DNA of 64,000 bases from Chryseobacterium sp. Leaf404. GTDB lineage: Bacteria > Bacteroidota > Bacteroidia > Flavobacteriales > Weeksellaceae. Shown in pieces: positions 43,036-51,088 of the stretch. Within the stretch, counting starts at the first letter, position 1. Each line of letters begins with the position of its first letter. The notes beneath the pieces were generated by a model. It did not search any database and was not told where the DNA came from. It was given only the letters and a program-made list of their open reading frames with translations. Location: positions 1,895-65,894 of the forward strand of contig NZ_LMQM01000016.1 in assembly GCF_001424145.1 (NCBI RefSeq), given 5' to 3'. A program made the position numbers and the translations under genes.

Positions 43036-43050
43036 TTGCGACTTTTTGCA

Positions 43051-43058
43051 CAAAGATA
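43051..43058 (-). promoter_or_regulatory. Promoter -7 element of the GT2 gene
   Basis: TATCTTTG on the minus strand, 15 bases upstream of the ATG at 43035. Confidence 0.55.
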
Positions 43059-43183
43059 AACTTTTTAAAATGTGTGGAATTAAACCAAAATGATAAGAAA
43101 ATGTAAAATATGATTCTAAATATGAAAAAAAATAACAAAGTATTTAAAAAAAATCATAATTTTAGCCCTTGAAAAAATGATCT

Positions 43184-43663
43184 ATGAAGAAACTAGTATT
43201 ATTGTTTGCGGGATTAGCTCTGTTTGCTACAACTACCACAGCTTGTAACGAGGATGAAGAAACAGCTCCAGAAGTTCCTTTGGTAGGAACCTGGCAACCA
43301 TTAGCTGAGGTAAGAACCGAAGTAGATGTAGATGGCGATGGCGTAAGTGATCAGATTGTTTACAGCACTTGTCAGCAGCAGGCTAGATGGGTTTTTAAAG
43401 ACAACAACTCAGGAACACGTACCACCTTTCAGGAATCTGGGGTGTCTCCCGTGGTTTGTACACAGACTTCAAACCGTACTTTTTCTTACACATTTGACAG
43501 AGGGACTAAAGCTGTAGAATTAAAATATCAGGGAACCATTGTTTCAGATAAAGGAACAATCACGAGACTTGATGCAGATGCAATGAATCTGATGATTGAA
43601 GACAAAACTAATCCTGCAGTTTACAAAACGGTAACTTATTCTTTCAAAAGAATTCCGCAATAA
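43184..43663 (+). CDS. Lipoprotein, lipocalin-like
   Basis: The 159-residue protein starts with a signal peptide and a Cys at residue 21 (MKKLVLLFAGLALFATTTTAC), followed by acidic residues (NEDEETAPEVP), as is typical for surface-exposed lipoproteins of this phylum. A small beta-rich domain begins VGTWQPLAEVR, resembling the lipocalin-like class (GTW opening). A central Asp-rich DVDGDGVSD looks like a calcium-binding loop. Ligand is unknown. A good terminator follows. Confidence 0.78.
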   Translation: MKKLVLLFAGLALFATTTTACNEDEETAPEVPLVGTWQPLAEVRTEVDVDGDGVSDQIVYSTCQQQARWVFKDNNSGTRTTFQESGVSPVVCTQTSNRTFSYTFDRGTKAVELKYQGTIVSDKGTITRLDADAMNLMIEDKTNPAVYKTVTYSFKRIPQ

Positions 43664-43690
43664 TTTTTTGAATATATTGAATTAACATAT

Positions 43691-43719
43691 AAAATCTCAT
43701 CTTCAGATGGGATTTTTTG
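43691..43719 (+). terminator. Terminator of the lipocalin-like gene
   Basis: The stem AAATCTCATC / GATGGGATTT with a 4-base loop is followed by a T run. Confidence 0.8.
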
Positions 43720-43838
43720 TTTTAGGCCTGGTTTATTTTAACTCATATTTCTTTAAAAATCATTATTTTTGTGAATCAGGATTTAAGATTTAGAGAATAT
43801 CTGAAGTCCTGCATCTAACATCTAACAAATTAAGAAAC

Positions 43839-46658
43839 GTGTTTTACGATCATCAGCAGATAGAAAAAAAGTGGCAGAAATACTGGGAAGACAATCAGAC
43901 TTACAAGACTTCCGATAAAACAGACAAACCGAAATTTTACGTACTCGATATGTTTCCGTATCCATCGGGAGCGGGGCTTCACGTGGGGCATCCGCTGGGA
44001 TATATTGCTTCAGATATTTATGCGAGATACAAAAGACATCAGGGTTTCAATGTTCTTCATCCGGTTGGTTACGATTCTTTCGGGCTTCCGGCTGAGCAAT
44101 ATGCTATTCAGACCGGGCAACATCCGGCAGTTACTACTGAACAGAACATTACAAGATACGAAGAGCAGTTAAGAAAGATTGGTTTCTCTTTCGACTGGAG
44201 TAGGGAAGTGAGAACTTCCGACGCATCTTATTATAAATGGACGCAGTGGATTTTTATCGAACTTTTCCATTCCTGGTATAATAAAAGTACCGACAAGGCC
44301 GAATCTATCAAAACTTTAATTCAACATTTTGAAGAAAAAGGATCGGAAGGTTTAAGTGCCAATCAAAACGAAGAATTAAATTTTACAGCAGAAGAATGGA
44401 AATCTGCTTTGGAAATTGATAAGGAAGATATCCTTTTAAATTACCGTTTAGCCTACAGAGCTGAAACTACAGTCAACTGGTGTCCTGCATTGGGAACTGT
44501 TTTGGCCAATGACGAAGTGAAAGACGGAAAATCCGAAAGAGGAGGTTATCCGGTTTTCCAAAAGAAAATGATGCAGTGGAGCATGAGAATTTCTGCTTAC
44601 TCTGAAAGGCTTTTACAAGGTTTAAAAACTTTAGACTGGCCTCAGCCGTTGAAAGATTCACAGGAATATTGGATCGGAAAATCTCAAGGAGCACAGGTTA
44701 GATTTAATGTTGAAGGTCATGACGAAATCGTTGAGGTTTTCACTACAAGACCTGATACCATTTTCGGAGCAACTTTTATGGTTTTGGCACCAGAAAATCC
44801 TTTGGTAGAAAATATTACCACAGCAGAACAGAAATCTGAAGTTGAAAATTACATCGAAGAAACTTCCAAGAAAACCGAGCGTGATAGAATGGCAGACGTG
44901 AAAAACGTTTCCGGGGCTTTCACGGGAAGTTATGCCGTCAATCCGTTCAGTGGAAAAAAGATGCCGGTTTATATTTCAGATTATGTATTGATGGGTTACG
45001 GAACTGGAGCTGTAATGGCTGTTCCGGCACACGATGACCGTGATCACAGATTTGCAAAGAAATTTAATTTGGAAATAATAAAAGTTGTAGAAACAGATGA
45101 AGACATTCAGGAAAAATCTTTTGATTCTAAAGATTCTGTTTGTGTAAATTCTGATTTCTTAAACGGTTTAAATTATAATGATGCGAAATCAAAAATAATT
45201 GCAGAGATCGAAAACAGAGCAATTGGTCACGGAACTACAAACTACAGGCAGCGTGATGCGATTTTTTCAAGACAGAGATACTGGGGCGAGCCGGTGCCAA
45301 TCTATTATAAAGATGGAATGCCGTACACTCTGCCAACTTCCGCTTTGCCTTTGGAACTTCCTGAAGTTGAAAAATATTTACCAACAGAAGACGGTGATCC
45401 ACCTTTAGGAAATGCAAAAAAATGGCATTGGGATGAAATCAACGAAAAAGTTGTTTCAATAAATGACAATGAGGAGCCTCCATTGGGGGTTTGGGGGATT
45501 GAATTATCCACAATGCCGGGTTGGGCAGGTAGCTCATGGTATTTTTTAAGATATATGGATCCAAATAATGATGAGGTTTTTGCTGAAAAAGAACTTTCAG
45601 ATTATTGGGGACAGGTAGATTTATACATCGGCGGAAGCGAGCATGCAACCGGTCACTTATTGTATTCCCGTTTTTGGAATATGTTCTTAAAGGATAGAGG
45701 ATATATTAATAATGATGAGCCTTTCCAAAAGTTGATCAATCAAGGAATGATTTTGGGGATGAGTGCGTTTGTTTACAGAGTTGAAGGAACAAACCAATAT
45801 GTTTCTAAAAATTTGGCAAAAGATTACAAGACTCAGGCAATTCACGTTGATGTTTCCCTATTAAAAGGAACTTCTGACGAATTGGATACTGAAGCTTTCA
45901 AATCTTGGAGACCAGATTATGCTGATGCTGAATTTATTTTGGAAGATGGAAAATACATCACAGGTCGTGAAGTAGAAAAAATGTCCAAATCAAAATACAA
46001 TGTTGTAAATCCTGATGACATCTGTGAAGAATATGGTGCAGACGGTTTAAGACTATATGAAATGTTTTTGGGTCCATTGGAACAATCAAAGCCGTGGAAC
46101 ACACAGGGTTTGAGCGGAGTTTACGGCTTTCTCAAGAAATTCTGGAATTTATATTTTAATGGAGAGGTTTTTGAAGTATCTGACGAAGAGCCAACGAAAG
46201 CGGAATATAAAGTTCTGCATACCTTGATAAAAAAGGTGGTGTATGACATAGAAAATTTCTCTTTCAATACTTCCGTTTCATCATTTATGATTGCTGTAAA
46301 CGAATTGCAGAAATTAAAATGTAACAAACGCAATATTTTAGAGCCTTTAGCCGTTGTAATTTCTCCCTATGCGCCGCACATCTGCGAAGAATTGTGGAAC
46401 ATGATGGGAAATACAGATTCAATAGAATATGTAGAATTTCCGAAGCTGGAAGAAAAGTATCTTGAAGAAGATGAAATTGAATATCCAGTGAGCGTAAACG
46501 GGAAGATGAAATTTAAAATAACACTCCCTGCTCAACTTTCTGCACAGGAAGTGCAGGATATAGTGCTTCAAAATGACAAAATGGAACAGATTTTGGACGG
46601 TAAAACTCCGAAAAAAATAATTGTAGTACCTAAAAAGATAGTGAATATCGTAATTTAA
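43839..46658 (+). CDS. leuS: Leucine--tRNA ligase
   Basis: LeuS charges tRNA-Leu. The 939-residue product begins at a GTG (MFYDHQQIEKKWQKYW). It has the HIGH-type motif in FPYPSGAGLHVGHPLGY, an editing domain in the region after residue 220 (TTRPDTIFGATFM), the KMSKS motif EKMSKSKYNVVNP near 712 and a C-terminal anticodon region. It is longer than the E. coli enzyme (860) because of Bacteroidota-type insertions. A CATCTAACATCTAAC repeat sits just upstream of the start. A long hairpin follows. Confidence 0.96.
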   Translation: MFYDHQQIEKKWQKYWEDNQTYKTSDKTDKPKFYVLDMFPYPSGAGLHVGHPLGYIASDIYARYKRHQGFNVLHPVGYDSFGLPAEQYAIQTGQHPAVTTEQNITRYEEQLRKIGFSFDWSREVRTSDASYYKWTQWIFIELFHSWYNKSTDKAESIKTLIQHFEEKGSEGLSANQNEELNFTAEEWKSALEIDKEDILLNYRLAYRAETTVNWCPALGTVLANDEVKDGKSERGGYPVFQKKMMQWSMRISAYSERLLQGLKTLDWPQPLKDSQEYWIGKSQGAQVRFNVEGHDEIVEVFTTRPDTIFGATFMVLAPENPLVENITTAEQKSEVENYIEETSKKTERDRMADVKNVSGAFTGSYAVNPFSGKKMPVYISDYVLMGYGTGAVMAVPAHDDRDHRFAKKFNLEIIKVVETDEDIQEKSFDSKDSVCVNSDFLNGLNYNDAKSKIIAEIENRAIGHGTTNYRQRDAIFSRQRYWGEPVPIYYKDGMPYTLPTSALPLELPEVEKYLPTEDGDPPLGNAKKWHWDEINEKVVSINDNEEPPLGVWGIELSTMPGWAGSSWYFLRYMDPNNDEVFAEKELSDYWGQVDLYIGGSEHATGHLLYSRFWNMFLKDRGYINNDEPFQKLINQGMILGMSAFVYRVEGTNQYVSKNLAKDYKTQAIHVDVSLLKGTSDELDTEAFKSWRPDYADAEFILEDGKYITGREVEKMSKSKYNVVNPDDICEEYGADGLRLYEMFLGPLEQSKPWNTQGLSGVYGFLKKFWNLYFNGEVFEVSDEEPTKAEYKVLHTLIKKVVYDIENFSFNTSVSSFMIAVNELQKLKCNKRNILEPLAVVISPYAPHICEELWNMMGNTDSIEYVEFPKLEEKYLEEDEIEYPVSVNGKMKFKITLPAQLSAQEVQDIVLQNDKMEQILDGKTPKKIIVVPKKIVNIVI

Positions 46659-46667
46659 AAAATAATT

Positions 46668-46727
46668 AACATTGGAATATTCAAAAAAATACACAATCAA
46701 AATTTTTGAATATTCAATGTTTTTTTA
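46668..46727 (+). terminator. leuS terminator
   Basis: A long stem (AACATTGGAATATTCAAAAA paired with TTTTTGAATATTCAATGTT, one bulge) is followed by T6. Confidence 0.8.
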
Positions 46728-46848
46728 ATTATTACCACAGTATTCATAATATAAATTTTTATTTTTAATGAAAGTGGAACAGTTTTATAAATTGTTATTC
46801 TAAAAATATAAAATGTTTATTTATGTCTCTTGCATTTTAAATTATTTT

Positions 46849-46856
46849 ATCTTTAT
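46849..46856 (+). promoter_or_regulatory. exbB operon promoter
   Basis: TATCTTTA with TTG at 46830-46832, 16 bases apart. It ends 41 bases before the exbB ATG. Confidence 0.5.
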
Positions 46857-46897
46857 TTTACAATCTGAAATTTTTAAACAATATAATTTAGTTAAAT

Positions 46898-47770
46898 ATG
46901 GAAATGAATGTTTCAAAGAATGATGAGCAAGTAGTTGCTAAAAAGATGGGTGGTCTTAACCCTGCAATTGTAATTCCTATTCTATTTGTAATTGGGGTTG
47001 CTATTTATATGTTTGTACTGGGTAACCCTTCAAACTTCCAGCATCCAGATCAGTTTAAAGGTGCAGCTTCTGTAGCTTTGTCTGACGTTGAAGGAAAAAA
47101 AATTGAGCCTGCTGAAGGATCAATGATGGGGATCGTTTACAAAGGAGGTCCTGTAGTACCAATCTTGCTTACATTTATGATCACGGTTTTAGTGTTCTCT
47201 ATTGAAAGAGCTATGGTTTTAGGTAGAGCGAGTGGTAAAAACAACCTGGATAACTTCGTATCAACGATCAGAACTTATCTGAACAAAAACCAAATCAATG
47301 AAGCTTTGGAAGAGTGTGACAGACAGCAAGGTTCTGTGGGGAACGTTGTAAAAGAAGGTCTTACTACTTACAAAATTCTTGAGAAAGATGCGACTCTTAA
47401 CAAAGAGCAAAAACTGGTAGCATTAAGCAAGTCTCTTGAAGAAGCTACTACTTTAGAAATGCCGATGCTTGAGAAAAACATGATGATTCTTTCTACTTTA
47501 GGTACTGTAGCAACTTTGATTGCACTATTAGGAACGGTACTTGGTATGATTAAAGCGTTTGCTGCTCTAGGTGCAGGTGGAGGATCTCCGGATGCTGCTG
47601 CCCTTTCAACAGGTATCTCTGAAGCATTGATCAACACGGCTTTAGGTATTGGTACTTCAGCGATTGCAATTATCCTTTACAACTATTTTACATCTAAAAT
47701 TGATGGATTAACTTATAAAATAGACGAAATCGGATTAAGCATTCAGCAATCTTTTGCAGAATTCAACTAA
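46898..47770 (+). CDS. exbB: MotA/TolQ/ExbB proton channel family protein
   Basis: The 290-residue inner-membrane protein is the proton channel that, with ExbD, energises TonB. It has an N-terminal transmembrane helix (residues 22-43), a second near 88-105, a long cytoplasmic helical domain, and the conserved helices in NMMILSTLGTVATLIALLG and EALINTALGIGTSAIAIIL. It heads the exbB-exbD-exbD-tonB operon, with about 60 bases to the first exbD. Confidence 0.94.
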   Translation: MEMNVSKNDEQVVAKKMGGLNPAIVIPILFVIGVAIYMFVLGNPSNFQHPDQFKGAASVALSDVEGKKIEPAEGSMMGIVYKGGPVVPILLTFMITVLVFSIERAMVLGRASGKNNLDNFVSTIRTYLNKNQINEALEECDRQQGSVGNVVKEGLTTYKILEKDATLNKEQKLVALSKSLEEATTLEMPMLEKNMMILSTLGTVATLIALLGTVLGMIKAFAALGAGGGSPDAAALSTGISEALINTALGIGTSAIAIILYNYFTSKIDGLTYKIDEIGLSIQQSFAEFN

Positions 47771-47832
47771 GAGTTGGATAATGTCTGCAAACAGACACAA
47801 TCTTATTTTGTTAAATTTTATAAATATTTAAT

Positions 47833-48423
47833 ATGGCGAGAGTCAAACCAAAAAGACACGGGGTAGTTACGGATATGACGGCAATGTGCGACGTTGCTTT
47901 CCTGCTCCTTACGTTCTTCATCCTTACAACGCAGTTTAAAAAGCCGGATGCAGAGCAGATTACTACGCCATCTTCAGTTTCAACACAAAAGTTGGATGAT
48001 ACCAACTTGATGACAATAAGTGTAACTCCTGACGGAAGATTCTTCTTTACACCTACTGTTACACCTACCGAGAGAGAGCAGATTCTTGATCTTATGGCTG
48101 GTGAATACAGAATCGGGTTTACTGAGGCACAGAAGAAAGCATTTAAGAATGCAAGTGCCATCGGAGTTCCAATGAAACAGCTTCCTTCTTATCTTGATAA
48201 GCCGGAAGATGTGAGACAGCAGATTAAAGGAGTTTCAATTCCTATGGACAGCGTGAATAAAGAATTGACAAGTTGGGTAAAATATTCTCTGCAGGCAAAT
48301 CCTAATGCTAAATTAGCAATCAAGGGAGATGCAAAAGCACAGTATCCACAGTTCAAAGCTCTTTTTGAGGGATTGAAAGATATACAGTTTTATAAATTTG
48401 TACTGATTACATCTTCAGAGTAG
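47833..48423 (+). CDS. exbD: ExbD family biopolymer transporter, first copy of the operon
   Basis: The 196-residue protein has a basic start, one transmembrane helix with the proton-path Asp (TDMTAMCDVAFLLLTFFIL), and a longer periplasmic domain than its neighbour. It diverges from the second copy: MCDVAF in place of MVDLGF. Two non-identical ExbD proteins next to one ExbB is usual in this phylum, and the two probably form one complex. A 21-base gap separates it from the second copy. Confidence 0.93.
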   Translation: MARVKPKRHGVVTDMTAMCDVAFLLLTFFILTTQFKKPDAEQITTPSSVSTQKLDDTNLMTISVTPDGRFFFTPTVTPTEREQILDLMAGEYRIGFTEAQKKAFKNASAIGVPMKQLPSYLDKPEDVRQQIKGVSIPMDSVNKELTSWVKYSLQANPNAKLAIKGDAKAQYPQFKALFEGLKDIQFYKFVLITSSE

Positions 48424-48444
48424 TCGGATTAAAATAGAAGAGAA

Positions 48445-48990
48445 ATGGCAGAAGTACAAGTACAGGAAAAAGGCGGGAAAGGCGGCAAGGTCCGTTCGAA
48501 AAAACATAACGCCAGAGTAGATATGACTCCAATGGTGGATCTTGGTTTCCTGTTGATCACATTCTTTATGTTTACCACAACTTTCAGTAAACCCAATATT
48601 ATGGATATGAAGTTGCCGGCTAAACCAGATAAAAATCAACAAGTTAAAGATCCTGAAATTGACCTTTCAAATGCGATCACTTTCCTTTTAGGAAAAGATA
48701 ACAAGATGTATTATCACCAGTTAGACCAAAACGGTCTTACTGATCCAGGGAAACTTGCGGAAACAACGTTGGATTCTGAAGATATTGCAAAAGTTATTGC
48801 AACCGCAAAATCAAGAGCAAAAAGACCGGATATCTTCACGGTAATTATCAAACCGACTGATGATTCTACTTACGAGAATTTTGTAGATATTCTGGATGAA
48901 ATGGCTATTACAAAAACTGATCACTACGGTATCGGCGAAGTGAAGCCTTGGGAAAAAACTGTTTATGACCAGAAAGTGGGTAATAAATAA
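48445..48990 (+). CDS. exbD: ExbD family biopolymer transporter, second copy of the operon
   Basis: The 181-residue protein begins with a Lys/Gly-rich cytoplasmic tail. It has the helix VDMTPMVDLGFLLITFFMF with its Asp, and a periplasmic domain ending KPWEKTVYDQKVG. It is closer in sequence to the isolated copy at 33153-33671 than to the first exbD. tonB follows after 26 bases. Confidence 0.93.
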   Translation: MAEVQVQEKGGKGGKVRSKKHNARVDMTPMVDLGFLLITFFMFTTTFSKPNIMDMKLPAKPDKNQQVKDPEIDLSNAITFLLGKDNKMYYHQLDQNGLTDPGKLAETTLDSEDIAKVIATAKSRAKRPDIFTVIIKPTDDSTYENFVDILDEMAITKTDHYGIGEVKPWEKTVYDQKVGNK

Positions 48991-49016
48991 GTGGTTTAAT
49001 AATTAAATTAAAAAGT

Positions 49017-49850
49017 ATGTCAACAGATAATTATAATGCTCCGGTACCCACTCTTGATGAGGTGGTATTTGAGGGCAGAAATAAAGAATATGGTGCGTAT
49101 GATCTGAGACAGGCGTACAGACCATTGTTAACAAAGGCATTTCTTTTGGGAACTCTTATCTTCGTTCTTTTAGTAGTGGGTCCGTTTTTATATTTAAAAA
49201 TGACTCAGGAAAAAGCACCAGAAGATAAGATTGTTGAAGTGAATTTAGATGATATCAAAGATTTACCTCCACCACCTGAAGAAATCAAGGCACCGCCACC
49301 ACCACCGCCACCACCTGTGGAGCCACCAAAAGTGGAAATTGTGAAGGATATGATCCCTGAGCCGAAACCAAATCCTAAAGTGGAAGAACCGCCGAAGAAG
49401 ATGGAAGAAACTAAGGATACAACAACCGGAACAGTGGATCAGAAAGGTGATAAGACTACGGCATTCGTTGCACCGCCACCACCTAAAGATACAGGAGCAG
49501 GTAAAGCTGTGGAAGCACCAAAAGTAGATCCTAATAAAATTGTAGAAGGAGGTCTTGAGCAACAGGCGGACTTTGTAGGAGGTATCGAAAAGTTCAGAAG
49601 ATTAGTAGGTGAAAATTTCGACCAGTCTGATTTTGAAGGACTTGGAGAAACCGTAAGCACCAGCATCAGTTTCGTTGTAGAAAGGGACGGTTCAATCTCC
49701 GATGTTAAGGCAAGCGGACCAAACTCAGCATTTAATAAGGAAGCTGAAAGAACAATCCGAGGGATCAAAGGTAAATGGACGCCTGGTAAATTACAAGGTG
49801 AGTCAGTAAGATCAAGATTTAGATTGCCGCTTAAAATGGCATTTGAATAA
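49017..49850 (+). CDS. tonB: Energy transducer TonB
   Basis: The 277-residue protein spans the periplasm to pull on TonB-dependent receptors. Residues about 20-30 keep the NKEYGAYDLRQ motif of Bacteroidota TonB. A transmembrane helix (residues 38-60, LGTLIFVLLVVGPFLYLKM) follows, then a long Pro/Glu/Lys-rich region from about 82 to 130 (PPPPEEIKAPPPPPPPPVEPP), and a C-terminal TonB domain (ISFVVERDGSISDVKASG ... KWTPGKLQGESVRSRFRLPL). It closes the exbB-exbD-exbD-tonB set. A hairpin follows. Confidence 0.94.
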   Translation: MSTDNYNAPVPTLDEVVFEGRNKEYGAYDLRQAYRPLLTKAFLLGTLIFVLLVVGPFLYLKMTQEKAPEDKIVEVNLDDIKDLPPPPEEIKAPPPPPPPPVEPPKVEIVKDMIPEPKPNPKVEEPPKKMEETKDTTTGTVDQKGDKTTAFVAPPPPKDTGAGKAVEAPKVDPNKIVEGGLEQQADFVGGIEKFRRLVGENFDQSDFEGLGETVSTSISFVVERDGSISDVKASGPNSAFNKEAERTIRGIKGKWTPGKLQGESVRSRFRLPLKMAFE

Positions 49851-49866
49851 TCTGATTTATATTCAT

Positions 49867-49903
49867 AAAAAAGAGCAGCAATTTATTTTGTTGCTCTTTT
49901 TTT
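49867..49903 (+). terminator. tonB terminator
   Basis: The stem AAAAAGAGCAGCAA / TTGTTGCTCTTTTT (one G-T pair) is followed by a T run. Confidence 0.8.
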
Positions 49904-49941
49904 ATTAACTTTTTTTAACTAGCAGACTGATATTATTTTAG

Positions 49942-49949
49942 TATTTTTG
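49942..49949 (+). promoter_or_regulatory. Promoter -7 element for the small membrane protein gene
   Basis: TATTTTTG ends four bases before the ATG at 49954, leaving almost no leader. Confidence 0.5.
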
Positions 49950-49953
49950 CTAT

Positions 49954-50154
49954 ATGTTGTTTAGATATTTATCAATTTTGGTGGGTTTGTGCTACATATC
50001 AGTAGGCATTTTTACTGTTGTTTATAAGGCATTTATTGTCTTTCCTCTGGAGCAGGTTACGGCTTATCTGCTGGGTGCTGTGCTGATAGGCTACGGTATT
50101 TTCAGAATTGGGAGAGGTATTTATCAGATTAAAAATTCTAATCAGGATGAATAA
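49954..50154 (+). CDS. Small membrane protein (66 residues)
   Basis: The 66-residue protein has two predicted transmembrane helices (residues about 3-24 and 35-53) joined by a short loop, ending in a charged tail (KNSNQDE). It sits between tonB and the PstS-like lipoprotein, whose start overlaps its last eight bases, so the two are translated together. It is not recognised from sequence. Its start is four bases after a promoter element, so the message may be leaderless. Confidence 0.7.
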   Translation: MLFRYLSILVGLCYISVGIFTVVYKAFIVFPLEQVTAYLLGAVLIGYGIFRIGRGIYQIKNSNQDE

Positions 50155-51019
50155 GTATCTTTTAATTCTAATACTTTTTTGTGGATTGTCTGTAAGCTGT
50201 TCGAAGGACACTACTGATTCTCCCCAGACAGGAGCTATTACAGTTATAGCAGATGAATCTTTCGAGAATGTTACACGGGTTTTGAAAGACAGATATATGC
50301 TGTTTTATCCTAAAACCAAAATTAATCTTGAGATAAAAAAAGAAAATGTGGCTTTGCAGGATCTTTTGAAAGGAAATGCAAGGGTGATCGTGTTATCCAG
50401 AGATCTTACCAGTGATGAAAAGAAAGCATTCAAACAGAAGTTTAATTCGGATATTGAGCCGGCAAGATTTGCTGCTGACGGGCTTGTTTTCATCGTTTCA
50501 AAAGAATCTGCTTTAAAAAGTATTTCTGTGGATGAAGTGAAAAGAAGGCTGCAGGATGGAAAGAATACTTTAATTTTTGACGGATCAAATTCAGCAAATA
50601 CTAGTTTCGTTGCTAAAAGATTAGGGATATCACCGAATGATTTAAAATATTCTTCGCTTTCATCTAACGAAGATATCATAGCACAGATCAACAAATATCC
50701 AAACAGTATTGGTGTGATAGGATATAATGCGATCAGCAGACCTCATAATACAGAAGCAAAAAAGTTTCGTGAGTCTGTAAACATCCTGCCGGTAATCAAT
50801 CAGGAGGGAAAGACGGTTGCAATCTCTCCGGACACCATGAAGAACAACGCATATCCCTTTACCCGAATTCTCTATTTCATTACCAATGAAGCTTACTTTG
50901 GTTTGGGTAACGGTTTTATCAGATTTTCCTGCTCTCAGCCTGGTCAGATTATCGTGAGAAAACAGGGATTACAGCCTTTCTACATCATTCCAAGAGAGGT
51001 TAAGATTACTGAGGAATAG
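50147..51019 (+). CDS. PstS-like phosphate/substrate-binding lipoprotein
   Basis: The 290-residue product starts MNKYLLILILFCGLSVSC, a lipoprotein signal with lipobox SVSC. The rest resembles phosphate-type periplasmic binding proteins of the PstS-like class: TVIADESFENVTRVL, PARFAADGLVFIVS, then the conserved NSANTSFV and GVIGYNA regions. No pstCAB permease genes are nearby, so it may act with another system, or sense rather than import. The order exbB-exbD-exbD-tonB, then substrate-binding protein, then TPR protein is common in Flavobacteriia. The start overlaps the 66-residue gene. Confidence 0.8.
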   Translation: MNKYLLILILFCGLSVSCSKDTTDSPQTGAITVIADESFENVTRVLKDRYMLFYPKTKINLEIKKENVALQDLLKGNARVIVLSRDLTSDEKKAFKQKFNSDIEPARFAADGLVFIVSKESALKSISVDEVKRRLQDGKNTLIFDGSNSANTSFVAKRLGISPNDLKYSSLSSNEDIIAQINKYPNSIGVIGYNAISRPHNTEAKKFRESVNILPVINQEGKTVAISPDTMKNNAYPFTRILYFITNEAYFGLGNGFIRFSCSQPGQIIVRKQGLQPFYIIPREVKITEE

Positions 51020-51088
51020 ATTATTGGTCTGATAATTGATAATTTAAAACGGTTAAAAAATAAAAAAAACAATTATAATTTCAAAAAT

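Noticed and set aside
49263-49562. Minus-strand Trp/Arg-rich ORF
   Set aside because: It is the antisense of the proline-rich region of tonB; the Trp/Arg bias is a shadow of Pro codons.
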